From Pilaira anomala (lineage: Eukaryota; Mucoromycota; Mucoromycetes; Mucorales; Mucoraceae): DNA of 64,000 nucleotides. The notes beneath the pieces were generated by a model, which worked only from the letters and a program-made list of their open reading frames with translations, did not search any database and was not told the DNA's origin. The position numbers and the translations under genes were made by a program. Shown one piece after another: positions 37,179 through 49,136 of this stretch. Within the stretch, counting starts at the first letter, position 1. Every line of letters begins with the position of its first letter. The stretch lies in the NCBI GenBank assembly GCA_025716855.1, contig JAIXMQ010000048.1:124001-188000 (forward strand), in the 5' to 3' direction.

Positions 37179-39494
37179 ACTTGTTACATATCTCTCTCTT
37201 TTCTCACATTTTCATACTTATAGAATTTCCTAAACGCTTGTACAACAATAAAAAATTTCGTATCCCCCATAACTTTCCTTCTGGCTCCTCTTTTTTTCTC
37301 CTTCATTTTGACAATGAATCCTTTTATTTAGAATCTCCTTAATTATCTTTATAATTAAACTGAATATCTTTTTCAAAAAAGAGGGAGAGGGACTGGTTAT
37401 ATCAAAAGATTCAGTCTATCGTACAACATATGCTAAATAACCTTTTCTAGTATTATATATATTTATACGAAAAGTAACTGATGGTTATTTTATCCCTTTA
37501 TTTATCCATACTCCCTTTTAGTATAAAATATAATTTGTCAGCATTTGTCATCAAATATGAAAAGTTTCTGTGATATAAAAGCACTGTAAAAAAAAAAAAA
37601 AAAAAGAGGGAGGGAAGTTGATTTATCCGATTAATCTCAGGTATATTTTTCCCTCGTTGCAAAGATATATTATTTACTTTTCAAATCAATGGACCAGAAT
37701 CTCGGGCCACTTTATATTATTACATGTGGACCTGCACGCGATGCAGGTTTGTGGCTGAATAAAACTAAAATGTTTGTATCTAACTATAAAGAGCGCTAAA
37801 TATTATCATTAGTTCCTTTTAAAACTCACTACTGTTGAATAAAAAACAAGCCACGGTTGAACGCGTCAAGTCTAATTTAAACCAGGGTTTTTATGTCAAG
37901 TGAAGGAAAAAAAAAAAAAGGTTTTTTTTATATGTAAAAGAAACTTTATTTATAAAAAAAGAATATAAAATAATTCAAGATATGATTCAATTGGATTATC
38001 TAAAGATTTAAAAAAAAAAAACGAGTTAATGATATGGTCTTTGTAAGAAAATTTGTTTCTTTCAATGAAGGAAAAAAAAAAAGTTTTTTTTATAATAGTC
38101 AGATAGGAGCGAAAGAATATTACGTCAACATATATTAGGGCTAGTAGACCCAGATTCAGTTGAACTATGCCATAGTGTCTTAATCATCACTTGCAAAAAA
38201 AAAAAAACTTTTTTCTTATTTTACCCTCAAATCGTACGCCCCCCTTCAAATGACTTATTTTAGAGTAAATATAAATTTGCTACCTCCAAAATAAAACTAG
38301 GGAAGAGCGAGCATACGACCTGCATTGAAAGAAACCGAAATGAATGTGTCTAATAATTACCTTGTATTGATTTTAAATAATAAGAGAGAAAGTAAAGTTC
38401 TAACTTACAAAAAACTTGCTTTTTATATTTATGGCTGAGTTGCAACGTCAAAATAAATTTTTTAATTAAATTTTTAGCAGTCTTTTTTTCTTCAGTGACT
38501 TGTGGTGGCTTAAGAAAATTTTATAATGCCTGATTGTGAAAGCAACCATAGTTTAATCTATACTCGGGCTTTATCTTTTTGACTTATCTGCATAAATAAG
38601 GGGTATAGTAATATACATCAGCTTTCAATCAAAGACAATGTTTTATTTATAAGAAACAAATCTAAGCATTTTTTTTTGTCTGTTTAAAAGATCTTTTTCC
38701 GCTAACTGGTGAATGGTTGGTTAATGCAAATTCTGTGAATAACTGAAAGTTGTAACGTAACTAGCTCTCACTCAGTGTTAATAACTCGTTATTCTTTGAT
38801 GAGCGATGATATATATTATATAATAAAAACACTCGGCCTATAGTTATCATTGAAATAATCTTGAGATGTGATATATATGCGAATTCACAAGAGTCTATAG
38901 AGTTTTAGTTAAGGTAAAAGATACTGAATAGGATGATCATATTTGATTTACATAATTTAAGTTATTCGTGTGAGAAACACTTTTACTATATACATTTTAT
39001 TGCGGGAGAAGCAGAGTGTAAGGAAGGAGACTCTGATTGTGTGTGTCATCCTTTTAGTCGAGATTACAGTATATATACAATTATCAATTCGAACTTTTTA
39101 GTTATTTCATAAAATGAAACAAACTGACAAAAGCTAAAAAGTTAAATATTAAAACTACTAGTTACAATGCATACATACATGTATGTATGTACATACAGTC
39201 ATGCACATACTAAAATTTTACTCTAATTCGGTTTAGGTTTTTTTTAATTATTTATTGCTATTCCAACGTCCAAACATGATATAATACGTTAATCTGGGAG
39301 TTTTTTTTTTTTTTATATATATGTAACTTCTGGCTCTGTTCAGAATCCTTTATTAATCTAAAGGACACTTTTTTTTTTGTAGGGAAGCAATCGGAGATTG
39401 CTTCAGTTAATTTATTTATACACGTCGCAGGGACGGTTTTTAGAAAAATAAAAAAAAAGGAATTAAATCTATCTAAAAAGGGGGGGGGGGTATG

Positions 39495-39549
<55 letters not shown>

Positions 39550-40604
39550 GTGGACGACTCGAGAGAACGTAAATGAGAAGAAAATATGAGTTTTATGGAT
39601 GCAGTTAATCTAAAGGACACTACATTTTATAGTTAGCTTTTTTGAGCGTACTTTTAAATGTCACTATTTTGCCAAATGACACAAAGAGGAAACATTTTAT
39701 TTAAAGATTCTAGCCTCTTGCATTGTGGCTTCTCGTGTGTTATGACCTCTAGTGCTTCGCCAATAAAAAAATAAACGTGTTAAAATCTTGTCTTTCCGCG
39801 CTTTTCGTGCCTTGGAAAGTAAAAATTGACTGTAAAAGGAAAAGCATACAACTTACTTTTTTATTATTCTTGTGGAAGAACTTATTGAGCTGTATGACTT
39901 ATCCTCCTCTTGGAACTTTTTGATATATTAGAAAAAGAAAAAAAAAAAAAAAAAAAAAAAAAAGTATATTACTGGATAAACGGAAAATACGAGAACCCAA
40001 AATTGCAATTGTATTTGTGTGTGTGTGTTTTTTTTATTAAATGACACAGCATAAAAAAAAAACCTTGTGCAGAGAAGGTTGTTATTAGATTATTACAGAC
40101 AATAGTACAAATGAAACGTTCCTTTAATAACATAGCAACGATAATCGCGTACATATATAAACGATTTTTTTTTTTTAAAAAAAAAAAAAACTTGTACAAA
40201 AGAAGCAGTAAGAACTAATTAGAAGACATGACACCATTGACGTGTAACAATACAATAGTAAGGGAAATATAAAAATGAATGTCATTTTTTCTTATCGGAA
40301 CTGGTAACGCATTACGTATACTTATATAACAAGTGAGTAGTAACAATCTGTCTATTTGTTATAAAGTATACAACAATAAATGAATATAATAATCACCAGC
40401 CACGTTTTAAAAAGAAAGGTCTCTTTATTTTTTTTTGAGACTTGTACTAAAATAAATGTTACTATTTGAGGCTCGATTAGCTGAACTTGTAAAATTGAAT
40501 CGTTCGTCGTACGGGAAGCCAAATAATAAAAACTCCATCATCATTTTTAGAAGTGCCTTTTCTTTTTATAGTTTTCCTTTTTTTTTTTTTTTTTTAATAA
40601 AGAG
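37179..40604. other. Gene-poor 3.4-kb region
   Basis: No gene found on either strand. Contents: an 11-G run ending at 39490 followed closely by a run of about 47 T (39498-39544); a CATA/TGTA palindromic stretch near 39168-39196; a 16-bp direct repeat TTAATCTAAAGGACAC at 39353-39368 and 39605-39620; and a run of about 27 A (39937-39963). The last 200 bp serve as promoter of the PhoD-like gene. Confidence 0.5.
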
Positions 40605-43034
40605 ATGAATTACAATAACCAACCCGCCTATCAAGGTTATGGACAACCCCCTGCTCCTCCTCCTCCTCAACAAGACCAACAAGGTGGTTTCAATCATCTC
40701 ACACAAACCTTCAATCAGTTAAATGTAGGTGAACGTTGGAACTCAATCACTCATCGCTTTCAACATCCTCATCCTGGTCAACAATACCAACAACCACCTC
40801 CACCTCCACCAAGACAAGAAGAACCCGGAGAAGTCATTTGTGGTCCTTTATTAAGATACATTGATATTGACTATACAACCCGTCAATGGCGTGGTTCTAT
40901 CTTGGTCGTCTCTACCGATCAATTTGCTCCTCCTATCGAAGTACATTTGACTGCCAAAAATGCTCAAAAGACAACAACAACTATCAGACCACCTGCTGAA
41001 AGATTAGATACTTACCGTAACAAATATCATTTCTGGCGTTACGATCTTCGTATGACTTTATTAGATGTAGGTCAAGTAGCAACTTATTCCACTACACATC
41101 AAAATTGGGCAGAGCCTTCATTTAATTTACATTTACCCGCTTACCATGAATCCATGCGTTTCATGTTTTATTCTTGTAATGGTTTCTCGGATGTACCTCA
41201 AGAAGTCAAGGATAAATTTGGTGAAAAGACTGCTCCTCTTTGGCAGGATGTATTAGATCGTCATGATGTTCTTCCACTTCATGTACTTTTAGGTGGTGGT
41301 GATCAACTCTATCAAGATCGTTTAATTAAAGAAGAATTTATGAAACCTTGGGTTGAAGAAAAGGATCCTGCTAAACGTTTAGCAATGAATATCAGTACAA
41401 GTATGGCTGAAGGCTTTGAAGAATTTTATTTTACAAATTATTGTATAAACTTTGGGTTAGTACTACTATCACACACACAAAATTATATATACTGACACAT
41501 CTTTATTAGATTTAAGGATTGTCCTGTGGTTGCAAAAGCATTTGCTACTATTCCTTCTATGAACATGTGGGATGATCATGTAAGTGTTCATATTATATAT
41601 ATATATATATATATATAAAGTGGGTTAAACTTATACTTTTTATCATCAGGATATTATTGATGGCTATGGGTCTTATCCTGCAGATATGCAACGCGCAGAA
41701 TGTTTCCAAGTTTTGTTTGCAAATGCTTGTAGATTCTATTATTTATTCCAACAACATACTACAGTTGAATTAGCACCTAATCATGGTATGATTCGTGGTT
41801 CACTTAGTACTTGTAACCATCTTATTTCCACACTTGGTCCCGATATTGGATTTATTTCGGTTGATTGCCGTGGAGAAAGAACAAAGCACGATATTTGTAA
41901 ACCAACTACTTATGATACCATTTTCGAATTATTACAGACAATGATGCCAAAGACTGTAAAACATCTTTTGGTTCTTACCGGTGTACCTTTGATCTATCCA
42001 CGTCTAACTTTATTTGAAAATTTAATGGATGGTGCAGCTGGTTTTAATTTAGCTACTATTGCTGGTAAAACTGGTGCATTAGGTGATATCATTGGTGGTC
42101 AATTAAACAAATGGAATGGTGATCCAGAGTTATTAGATGATATGAATGATCGTAAAGTATATATATATATATATATATATTTGATATTATATAGAGTATA
42201 CTAAATCCATTATATCAGATTGGACTGCGGGCAATCACGAAGTAGAAAGAAAGAATTTCATTGAAAGATTACAGATGTATGCTCGTGATAGATCCATTCG
42301 TGTATCATTTTTAGGTGGTGATGTAAGTTTATTTTGTGACATAAAACCTTTTTAGTTTATCATTTAACACTTTTATACATAGGTGCATTGTTGTGGTGCA
42401 GGAAAATTATATTCAAAAGATATGAAGGAAAAAGAAGAAGGTGATCCTTATTTTATGGTACAAATCATTTCTAGTGCTATTGTAAATGTACCACCACCCC
42501 AAGCTCTTTTAACCGTATTAAATCAAAACTCTTCTTTTATCACCTTTAATGGTAATACTGAAGAACGTATGTACAATCTCTTTAAACGTTCTCCTAACGG
42601 TAATACAGTAAGTTTCAAATTAACTATTTTTTTTTTTTTTTTTTTTTTTTATCATTGAAACCCCCAGACTTTTAACAACATTATTATAGCGACAAAATAA
42701 AAAGTTAATGGGTATGAGAAATTATTGTGCCGGTTACTATGATGAAGAAACTGGTAAAATCAATTTCTGGATTCAAGCCGAAAAGGAAGTAGGCGTGAAA
42801 GGTACAATGGGTTATCTTGTGGATGTTCCCAGATTATTATTCGGTCAAGCTGGTTATCATTTGTATCATCAAAATAAGAAGGAATTATTAAATGATATTG
42901 CTCACTCATATCATCCTCAACCTCCTTCTCAACCTTATTACGGTGGTGAACCACAAAGACAACCTGAACATTCTCATTTACATCGTTTACAAAATGCTTT
43001 TGGTGGTTTTATGATGCCTCAAGCTAATAATTAA
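40605..43034 (+). CDS. PhoD-like phosphatase-domain protein
   Basis: Six exons (40605..41455, 41510..41579, 41650..42151, 42219..42322, 42383..42607, 42690..43034) give 698 aa. Residues 1-75 are Pro/Gln-rich. The rest matches the fungal PhoD-like (metallophosphatase superfamily) proteins. Landmarks are HVLLGGGDQLYQDRL, FYFTNYCINFGFKDCP, FATIPSMNMWDDHDIIDGYG, HLLVLTGVPLIYP, DHWTAGNHEVERKNFIERLQ and SIRVSFLGGDVHCCGAGKLY. The Asp, His and Asn of these motifs are the likely metal ligands. Biological substrate is unknown; a phosphodiesterase or phosphatase acting at a membrane or cell surface is inferred from the family only. No signal peptide or transmembrane helix is seen. The last exons include an in-frame NKKLMGMRNYCAGYYD block and a His/Pro/Gln-rich tail. 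Confidence 0.87.
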
Positions 43035-43209
43035 TACCTAAAAAAGAAATTGTGATCTCTTATTATTTATGCATTAAAAAAAAAAAAACTTCCACGTGAA
43101 ACCTTTTTGTCTATATAAGTCTTTTTTTTTTTTTTTATTTTATATTGATTTTTTTTTTTTTTCATTTATCTTTAAGAAAAAACATCTATCGCGCATTATT
43201 TCGGTTATT

Positions 43210-44467
43210 ATGTCAGCTTTAACTTCAAATGTAAGAATTAATATTGACGTGTTTTTTCTACTTATTTATTCTTCCTATCTTTTTTTTTTTTTTTTTCCTA
43301 ACTCTTCTTTTTTGTTTAGCAATATTTAAATAATTCAGTTCATAATATGAAAAATACAATGATATCCTCTTTACCAAATACAAAAAGTATATCAATAATC
43401 CCATTGTTTGACCAACCTTCTACTTTTCAACCATATCAATTGAACAATCGGTTTTCAAGCCTATACAAGTTGGTAGATCGGATAGGAAGCGGAGGATATG
43501 GATTCGTAATGTCTGCTATAAACCGTGCTACAAAGCAAGAAGTGGCTGTAAAGTTTATCTATAAAGAAAAATTAGCGAGACCATTACAAGAGCCACTCGA
43601 GATTAATATACTAAGACGTATTCATCATCCAACCGTGATTAATTATATTGATAGTTTTGAAGATCAACATTATTTTTATTTGGTCATGGAATTATATGGT
43701 TGTGAATGGAAGGCTGCTTCTTCTTCTTTTTCTCCTTCTTCTTCTGCAAGTCATCAATCTTCTTCTTCCTCTATATCATCTCCAGTAACACCAGACCACA
43801 ACGGAATTGATCATTTCTCAACTTCTTTTCCCTCATCACCTCAACAAAAGGTCAGGAGAACTTCATGCGATTTATTCGAGTGTATTGAACGTCACAACAG
43901 ATTATCAGAAGTACAAACACAAAAAATATTCAAGCAGATTGTTCAATGCGTGGATGATCTTAGTAGTATTGGAATATACCATCGTGATATCAAGGACGAA
44001 AACATTGTAGTGGACTCAGAGTTTAATGTAAATATATATATATATATATAATGATAACTATATATATAATATATTAATCCATTGTTATTGTGTACATATA
44101 GGTCAAATTAATAGACTTTGGCTCGGCTATACAAATACCTCAATTCTGTTCTCGTGACGAATATACAATCAAGGAATTCCATGGTACAATATCATTTGCC
44201 TCTCCCGAAATCTTATTAGGTTTATCATACCGACCAGAGCCTGCCGAAGTTTGGTCACTGGGTATCCTACTCTTTACTTTACTTTATGGTCAGGTACCAT
44301 TTTCAAACTCTAACCAAGTTATCTCCGGTAATTGGAGTCGGTTCATGCAACCGAAATCTTCCGATTGTATGGATTTACTTCATGGATTATTAAAAAATAA
44401 TCCTCAAAAGAGATTTACAGTCAAACAGATATTACAACATCCTTGGATGAATAATAACTTTGTATAA
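43210..44467 (+). CDS. PAS-kinase-like Ser/Thr protein kinase (paralogue 2)
   Basis: Three exons (43210..43230, 43320..44027, 44102..44467) give 364 aa. The first exon encodes only MSALTSN. Motifs: GSGGYGF, AVKFIYK, LVMELYG, HRDIKDEN, DFGSA, SPE and EVWSLGILLF, ending HPWMNNNFV. RRTSCDLFECIERHN is shared word for word with the kinase at 34966-36084, as is the intron just before VKLIDFGSA. A Ser-rich insert again sits between the hinge and this block. No PAS domain. The two genes are clearly duplicates separated by the PhoD-like and Mia40 genes. This copy has an extra 5' intron. Confidence 0.88.
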
Positions 44468-44496
44468 AAAACCACTCACAGAACTCAGTATATATA

Positions 44497-44534
<38 letters not shown>

Positions 44535-46478
44535 TCATCATTTTGTTCATTTTAGTATATAGTACATATTGTTTTTTTATTAATTAAATATTATAATGGA
44601 CCTTTTTTCTTAATTTTTCAATTGTTTATTAAGTTTTGAAATTATAATGTATAAGAAGATCTCGATTTATAATATATAGTTTAAAATTTTATTTCCATTT
44701 TTGATTTATTTATTTGTACCATGCGCTTGAGTACCGAGTTCGTAATAAATATATATGCACATGCAATAATGCATCCTTTTGTTTAAAAAAAATTCGGTAA
44801 TCATACTTCAATTTTTATTTAACTAAACTCTTGATTTAAATACATCATTGATATATTCAATTGATATGACTAAATGTAGATAGAATAGATTTTATATCAT
44901 ACATATATACTATAAGTTTCACTGTGGTAATAATATTTATTGAGATATAACTATGCACTTCTGACAGATATCATATAGTAGTAGTGTAATTATTAAAATT
45001 ATGATGCATTTCAATATATAATTCCTTTTGTACTTTTCGCGTGAAAATTCTTTTCATTAAAATGACATTCACATGATACTATGTATAATATATAATCTTC
45101 GACATTTGAATCTTTTTATGAATCACGAGAAAGTCATAGGAGATTTGTTTATGTATATATAATAAGTTATTAATATGTATTCTTTAAAAGCTGTATATAA
45201 ACAGATATATTTTTCAATTATCGTTTGAAATCTCAAGTACCGTATTTATCGTTATGCAACGTCTTTTGCTTTAAAAATTAATTTGATCGAAGATAACTTG
45301 AGTCGATATACGATAAAAATTCGTTCCCCTTTTTTTTTAGATGGAACTTTTTTTTTTTTGTTTTTATCCCTTAAAATTTTTTATATTATTTTAGCTTTAC
45401 ACATTCTCAAAAGATATCATAAAATTAATTCTGAGTAGTATATAATTTAGGTAATTATTTAATTACATTAAAGTGACAGGTGTATAATGACAATATATTT
45501 ATTCTAATATTATTATTAGAAATAGCAAGTAGCTATTTTTAAATGTGAGAAAACGCGTTTAATACAGAAAATTCAGTACTTAGTTAAAAGAATAGCCAGT
45601 TTTAACAACAACGCACTTTTTTGCACAGACTCTCTATCTAATGCACCATTACGTGCTACTTCTGTCATAGTTCTTTCAATGAAGCCGTTACTTCCCTGCT
45701 CTTTTGTTTTCTTTTAAGTAAATTTTCATTTGCTTTTAGATCATAAACCTTTAGAACGTAACTATACGGAAGATAAGGGTATTGTAAATAGGTAACGTTA
45801 CATATCAATCCTCCTAGGGTAAAATTTTTTCATAAAATAAAAATTGATAAGCATTCTTGTCATGGTTATGTATCAATAATATAAAAATACAAGCAATAGT
45901 TAAATCAATAATGATTTATAGCAGAAAGTAGTAATCTAATTCTACTCAAACATACGATTTTTTCTTCTAACAAATTGTAGAGAATCGAAAAAAATTTCTG
46001 AGAACTTTTTTTTTTTTTTTTTTGGTAGAGACTAACTACTATCGTTAATAAGTTTAAATATATAACCCGTGATCAAAAACTATTCCCAAAGGGTGGAAAA
46101 AGGCGTGTCTATTGGGTGATCACTTCTTTGTCGTTGCTAACACAGAAAAATAATCACGTCTTACCTTACTCGATCACTAAATAATAATAATATTGTTAAT
46201 TCACATTAAATCCAAAAGTTTTTTTCCCATACGTCATGGTTTCATAGTTGCTGCGCATAATTTGTTACAGTTCCTTTGAAGGATTAAACGTGTTCTTACT
46301 TAATTATTTCATCATAGAGGTAATATAAAATACTTTTTTTTTTAAAAAAAAAAGGAGTTTATTTAGTATGAATATGTAGAAGGATGCGTAAAAGATGTCT
46401 AATTATGTCAATTAACAAATAAACTATTTTGATTTTGATTAAGGTGTTAATAAAGTTCTAGATACTAAAATATATTTA
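44468..46478. other. Intergenic, no gene seen
   Basis: 2 kb of AT-rich DNA. A CT repeat (44502-44531) lies just after the kinase stop. T run near 46009-46023. No open frame of note and no RNA gene recognised. Confidence 0.5.
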
Positions 46479-47313
46479 TTATTCAAATGATTTTAAGCTA
46501 CGAATAAAGCGATCGACAGCGACTCTAAAGAGTTCGTTAGATATATTACCAGGAGGTGAAGGTATAGCGCTTGAATGGGTAGTAGCAGTTGTAGTTGTAT
46601 TGGTATTATGTGTATTATTAGCATCATTTTCAACCGAGCTCTGCAAGAAGCCGTGACTGATTTCCCAACGAGTATCATCAAATCTCATCAGCCCATTCTT
46701 GACTACAAATTCAACATATAACTGAACATGAATTTGTTTCAAGACCATTCTTAAACTTTCGGTATTTGGGTCTGAATTCATAACAAATTTAAGTCCTGTA
46801 GGTGTCTCATAGTAATGTAAACGATATGTTGAAGTTTTATATGAAATGAATCCATCTTGGCTAAAAAAAAAAAGTGGTTAATTTTGACAACAAAATACAT
46901 GCCATGAGGACTTACTTTCCACTTAATTTACGTACAAAGTTACGTAAAGATAATACAACGCCATAAACAAGTTTCGCTTCTTCTTCAATAGATATAACAC
47001 TACCGGCAGCTAATCCACTTTGTTGAGTTATACCTGTTTGATGATTATCTTCACTTCTGATGAGGGAATTTGCGTTAGGTGAATTTTGATCTACAACTGA
47101 AGATGCAGTACTGGAAGTAGAAAATCGCGAGGAAGAAGTGGCAAGACCACCTAAACGACTGTTTGAATTGCCAAGTTGACTATTATTGTTACTGGTACCA
47201 TTGTTAGATGATGAGGTTGTAGTTGCATTGTTACTGGATTTACTATGCGTCCATTTTTGAAAATAGATGCATTGACAATGACGATCAAATATATATAAAT
47301 TATGAATAGTCAT
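46479..47313 (-). CDS. BET5: TRAPP complex subunit Bet5/TRAPPC1
   Basis: Two exons (46479..46860, 46916..47313) give 259 aa. TRAPP is the guanine-nucleotide exchange complex for Rab1/Ypt1 in ER-Golgi traffic. The longin-like fold is evident: MTIHNLYIFDRHCQCIYFQKW at the start, EEAKLVYGVVLSLRNFVRKL, then DGFISYKTSTYRLHYYETPT, GLKFVMNSDPNTESL and LYVEFVVKNGL, ending FRVAVDRFIRSLKSF. The protein is about 100 residues longer than usual. Two low-complexity inserts account for this: Ser/Asn-rich residues about 22-100, and an Asn/Thr-rich loop (about residues 205-235) before the last helix. Both are in frame and without splice-site pairs that would remove them cleanly. Confidence 0.92.
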
Positions 47314-47570
47314 TATTAGTTTACGCACAAGAAAAAAAATAATAAACTACCGAGGTATCTATCCTCCCTCTCTCTTCTTCCTTCGCTAATTAAATGACCG
47401 CGCCGAGTTACTTCTTATTGTTCGTTTCACTCATTTTTTCTTAAAAAAATAGACAGATGCATGTATCTATTCCGTACTTTGTAGATAAAGCAATTAGTTT
47501 ATTGTTATATCAAACTATTTACGGGTATAAATTATGATAGTATGATGTTATGTGTATATCTTTCGAATTC

Positions 47571-48251
47571 TCATATGTGTGGTAAAGGTACCGTGAAGGT
47601 TTTACAATAAATGTCATTTGGTGGTTCAATTACTACTTTTTGCAGCACTTTAAGTGACTCAACTGTGCAAGCGTCAATTTGACATGTAAGACTTTGCAGG
47701 CTATTATCGAACGACGGATTGGGTAAATCTAAGGAAGGTAAAGTACAGCCTTTACAGGAACAGTCGTATTCATCCGATCCCCTTTCAAGCCATATTAAAT
47801 GAGGTACGAACAAGGCTAATATCTAATCATAAGTGATGTGTACATGGATCGAGTTTTTCTTTTTCCTTTCTTCATACCTGTATTCAAAGTGCGGCCACTC
47901 GGGTGTCCTGCAATGTAATAGCTATGTTTATCTCCCTTTTTCTTTATAACATAGTCGGTAGGAAGTCGTAAAAGCAAGACGTTTTCTATACTTCAAAAGT
48001 TAATATTTTACGCGTCTTGAAAAAAATAATGCTGCACCTTTCTCTATGCCAGTTCTAAATTTATAGAGTGCTTTTCCGAGCACATTGAGAATTCTTTTAG
48101 ATTTTGAGAATAGATTCATGTCATTCATTGTAATATCATCTCCATCTTCAGGTTTTATAGCATCGCTGTATGTGGGTGGCTCGATATAGATGAATCCAGA
48201 TTTCTGAGCTATAGGAATAAATCCCGAGACTTCATTGGTTTTAATCGTCAT
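47571..48251 (-). CDS. Small Clr2-motif protein
   Basis: Three exons (47571..47815, 47878..47985, 48038..48251) give 188 aa. The middle holds LRLPTDYVIKKKGDKHSYYI followed by AGHPSGRTLNT, then FVPHLIWLERG and a CSCKGC knuckle. This resembles the conserved block of the Clr2 silencing-factor family (a G-H-P-S-G-K-x-F-R-S box, then a W-L and a C-x-C-x-x-C metal site). Fission yeast Clr2 belongs to the SHREC heterochromatin complex and is far larger. The N-terminal 75 residues have an aromatic/acidic stretch (YIEPPTYSDAIKPEDGDD). The first intron uses a GTGCAG donor, which is unusual here but gives the only frame that joins the two parts. Homology is by motif recall. Confidence 0.6.
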
Positions 48252-48512
48252 GGAATTGTCTTAAAGAAAAGGAAGATTTACAAAAAAAACTACCCCATTT
48301 CATGTTAACCACAATTTTACAAACAAAGCCCGATGAAAAACTTTTTTTTTTTTTGTGTAATAAAATGTTTTGATCATTTAAAATTAAAAAATTATAAAAG
48401 GATCAAGAAATTCTATATGTGAAATGTGATTTTTTTTATGAAAGGGTAAATGTGATAAGGGCTCTGTACAGTTAAAAGAAGATATGCTTTGATTAGTTTT
48501 TTTTTTCGGTTT

Positions 48513-48966
48513 TTAACGCTCTTCGAAATCCCAATAGATAATCATTTCTTTTGAATTTAATTCAAATTCAAATTCGACGTCTTCCAAGAATTGAATTTCG
48601 TGTACTAGTAAGGCAGGGATAACACAGTCATCGTCTGCATGCAAGATGTACGCTTGACTTGTTTGTAAGTCATCGATTTGAATAGAACCAGAATGGACTG
48701 TGATACGAGACATTGTAGGGAAATGATGGGGAGGCTATATATAGAGTGTGTTTGTTAGTAAACAAATAGCTTATTTATAGTTACTATAGTAAACTTACCA
48801 GTGATGTACCAGCTTTAAACTTCATTGTTGTCTTGAGATAGGGAGACTTTACAAGGTTTTTCCATTCACCACCTAAACAAGCAGGGAAGTGAGGGATAGA
48901 GGTATATTGGCTATTACTGACAATAGGCTTCACGATAGAAGAGGAGATTGATGTAGAAGAAATCAT
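48513..48966 (-). CDS. Small uncharacterised protein
   Basis: Two exons (48513..48734, 48799..48966) give 129 aa. Not recognised. The first half is Ser/Ile-rich and then FPACLGGEWKNLVKSPYLKT. The second half has a regular strand pattern (ITVHSGSIQIDDLQTSQAYI, then VIPALLVHEIQFLEDVEFEFEL, ending IIYWDFEER), suggesting a small beta-rich fold. No signal peptide or membrane helix. The intron is 64 nt with canonical ends and phase 0. It sits 262 bp upstream of, and on the same strand as, the Clr2-motif gene. Confidence 0.6.
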
Positions 48967-49096
48967 TGTTTACTTAGTATTCTGGACGAATAAGAGTATG
49001 ATGTTGTGTAAAATAAAAAGAAAATAAGAATAAAAAAGGGTTGAAGGACACTCTTTATATATGAATTAGTACATTAGCAAAATGTGACCATTTAAA

Positions 49097-49136
<40 letters not shown>

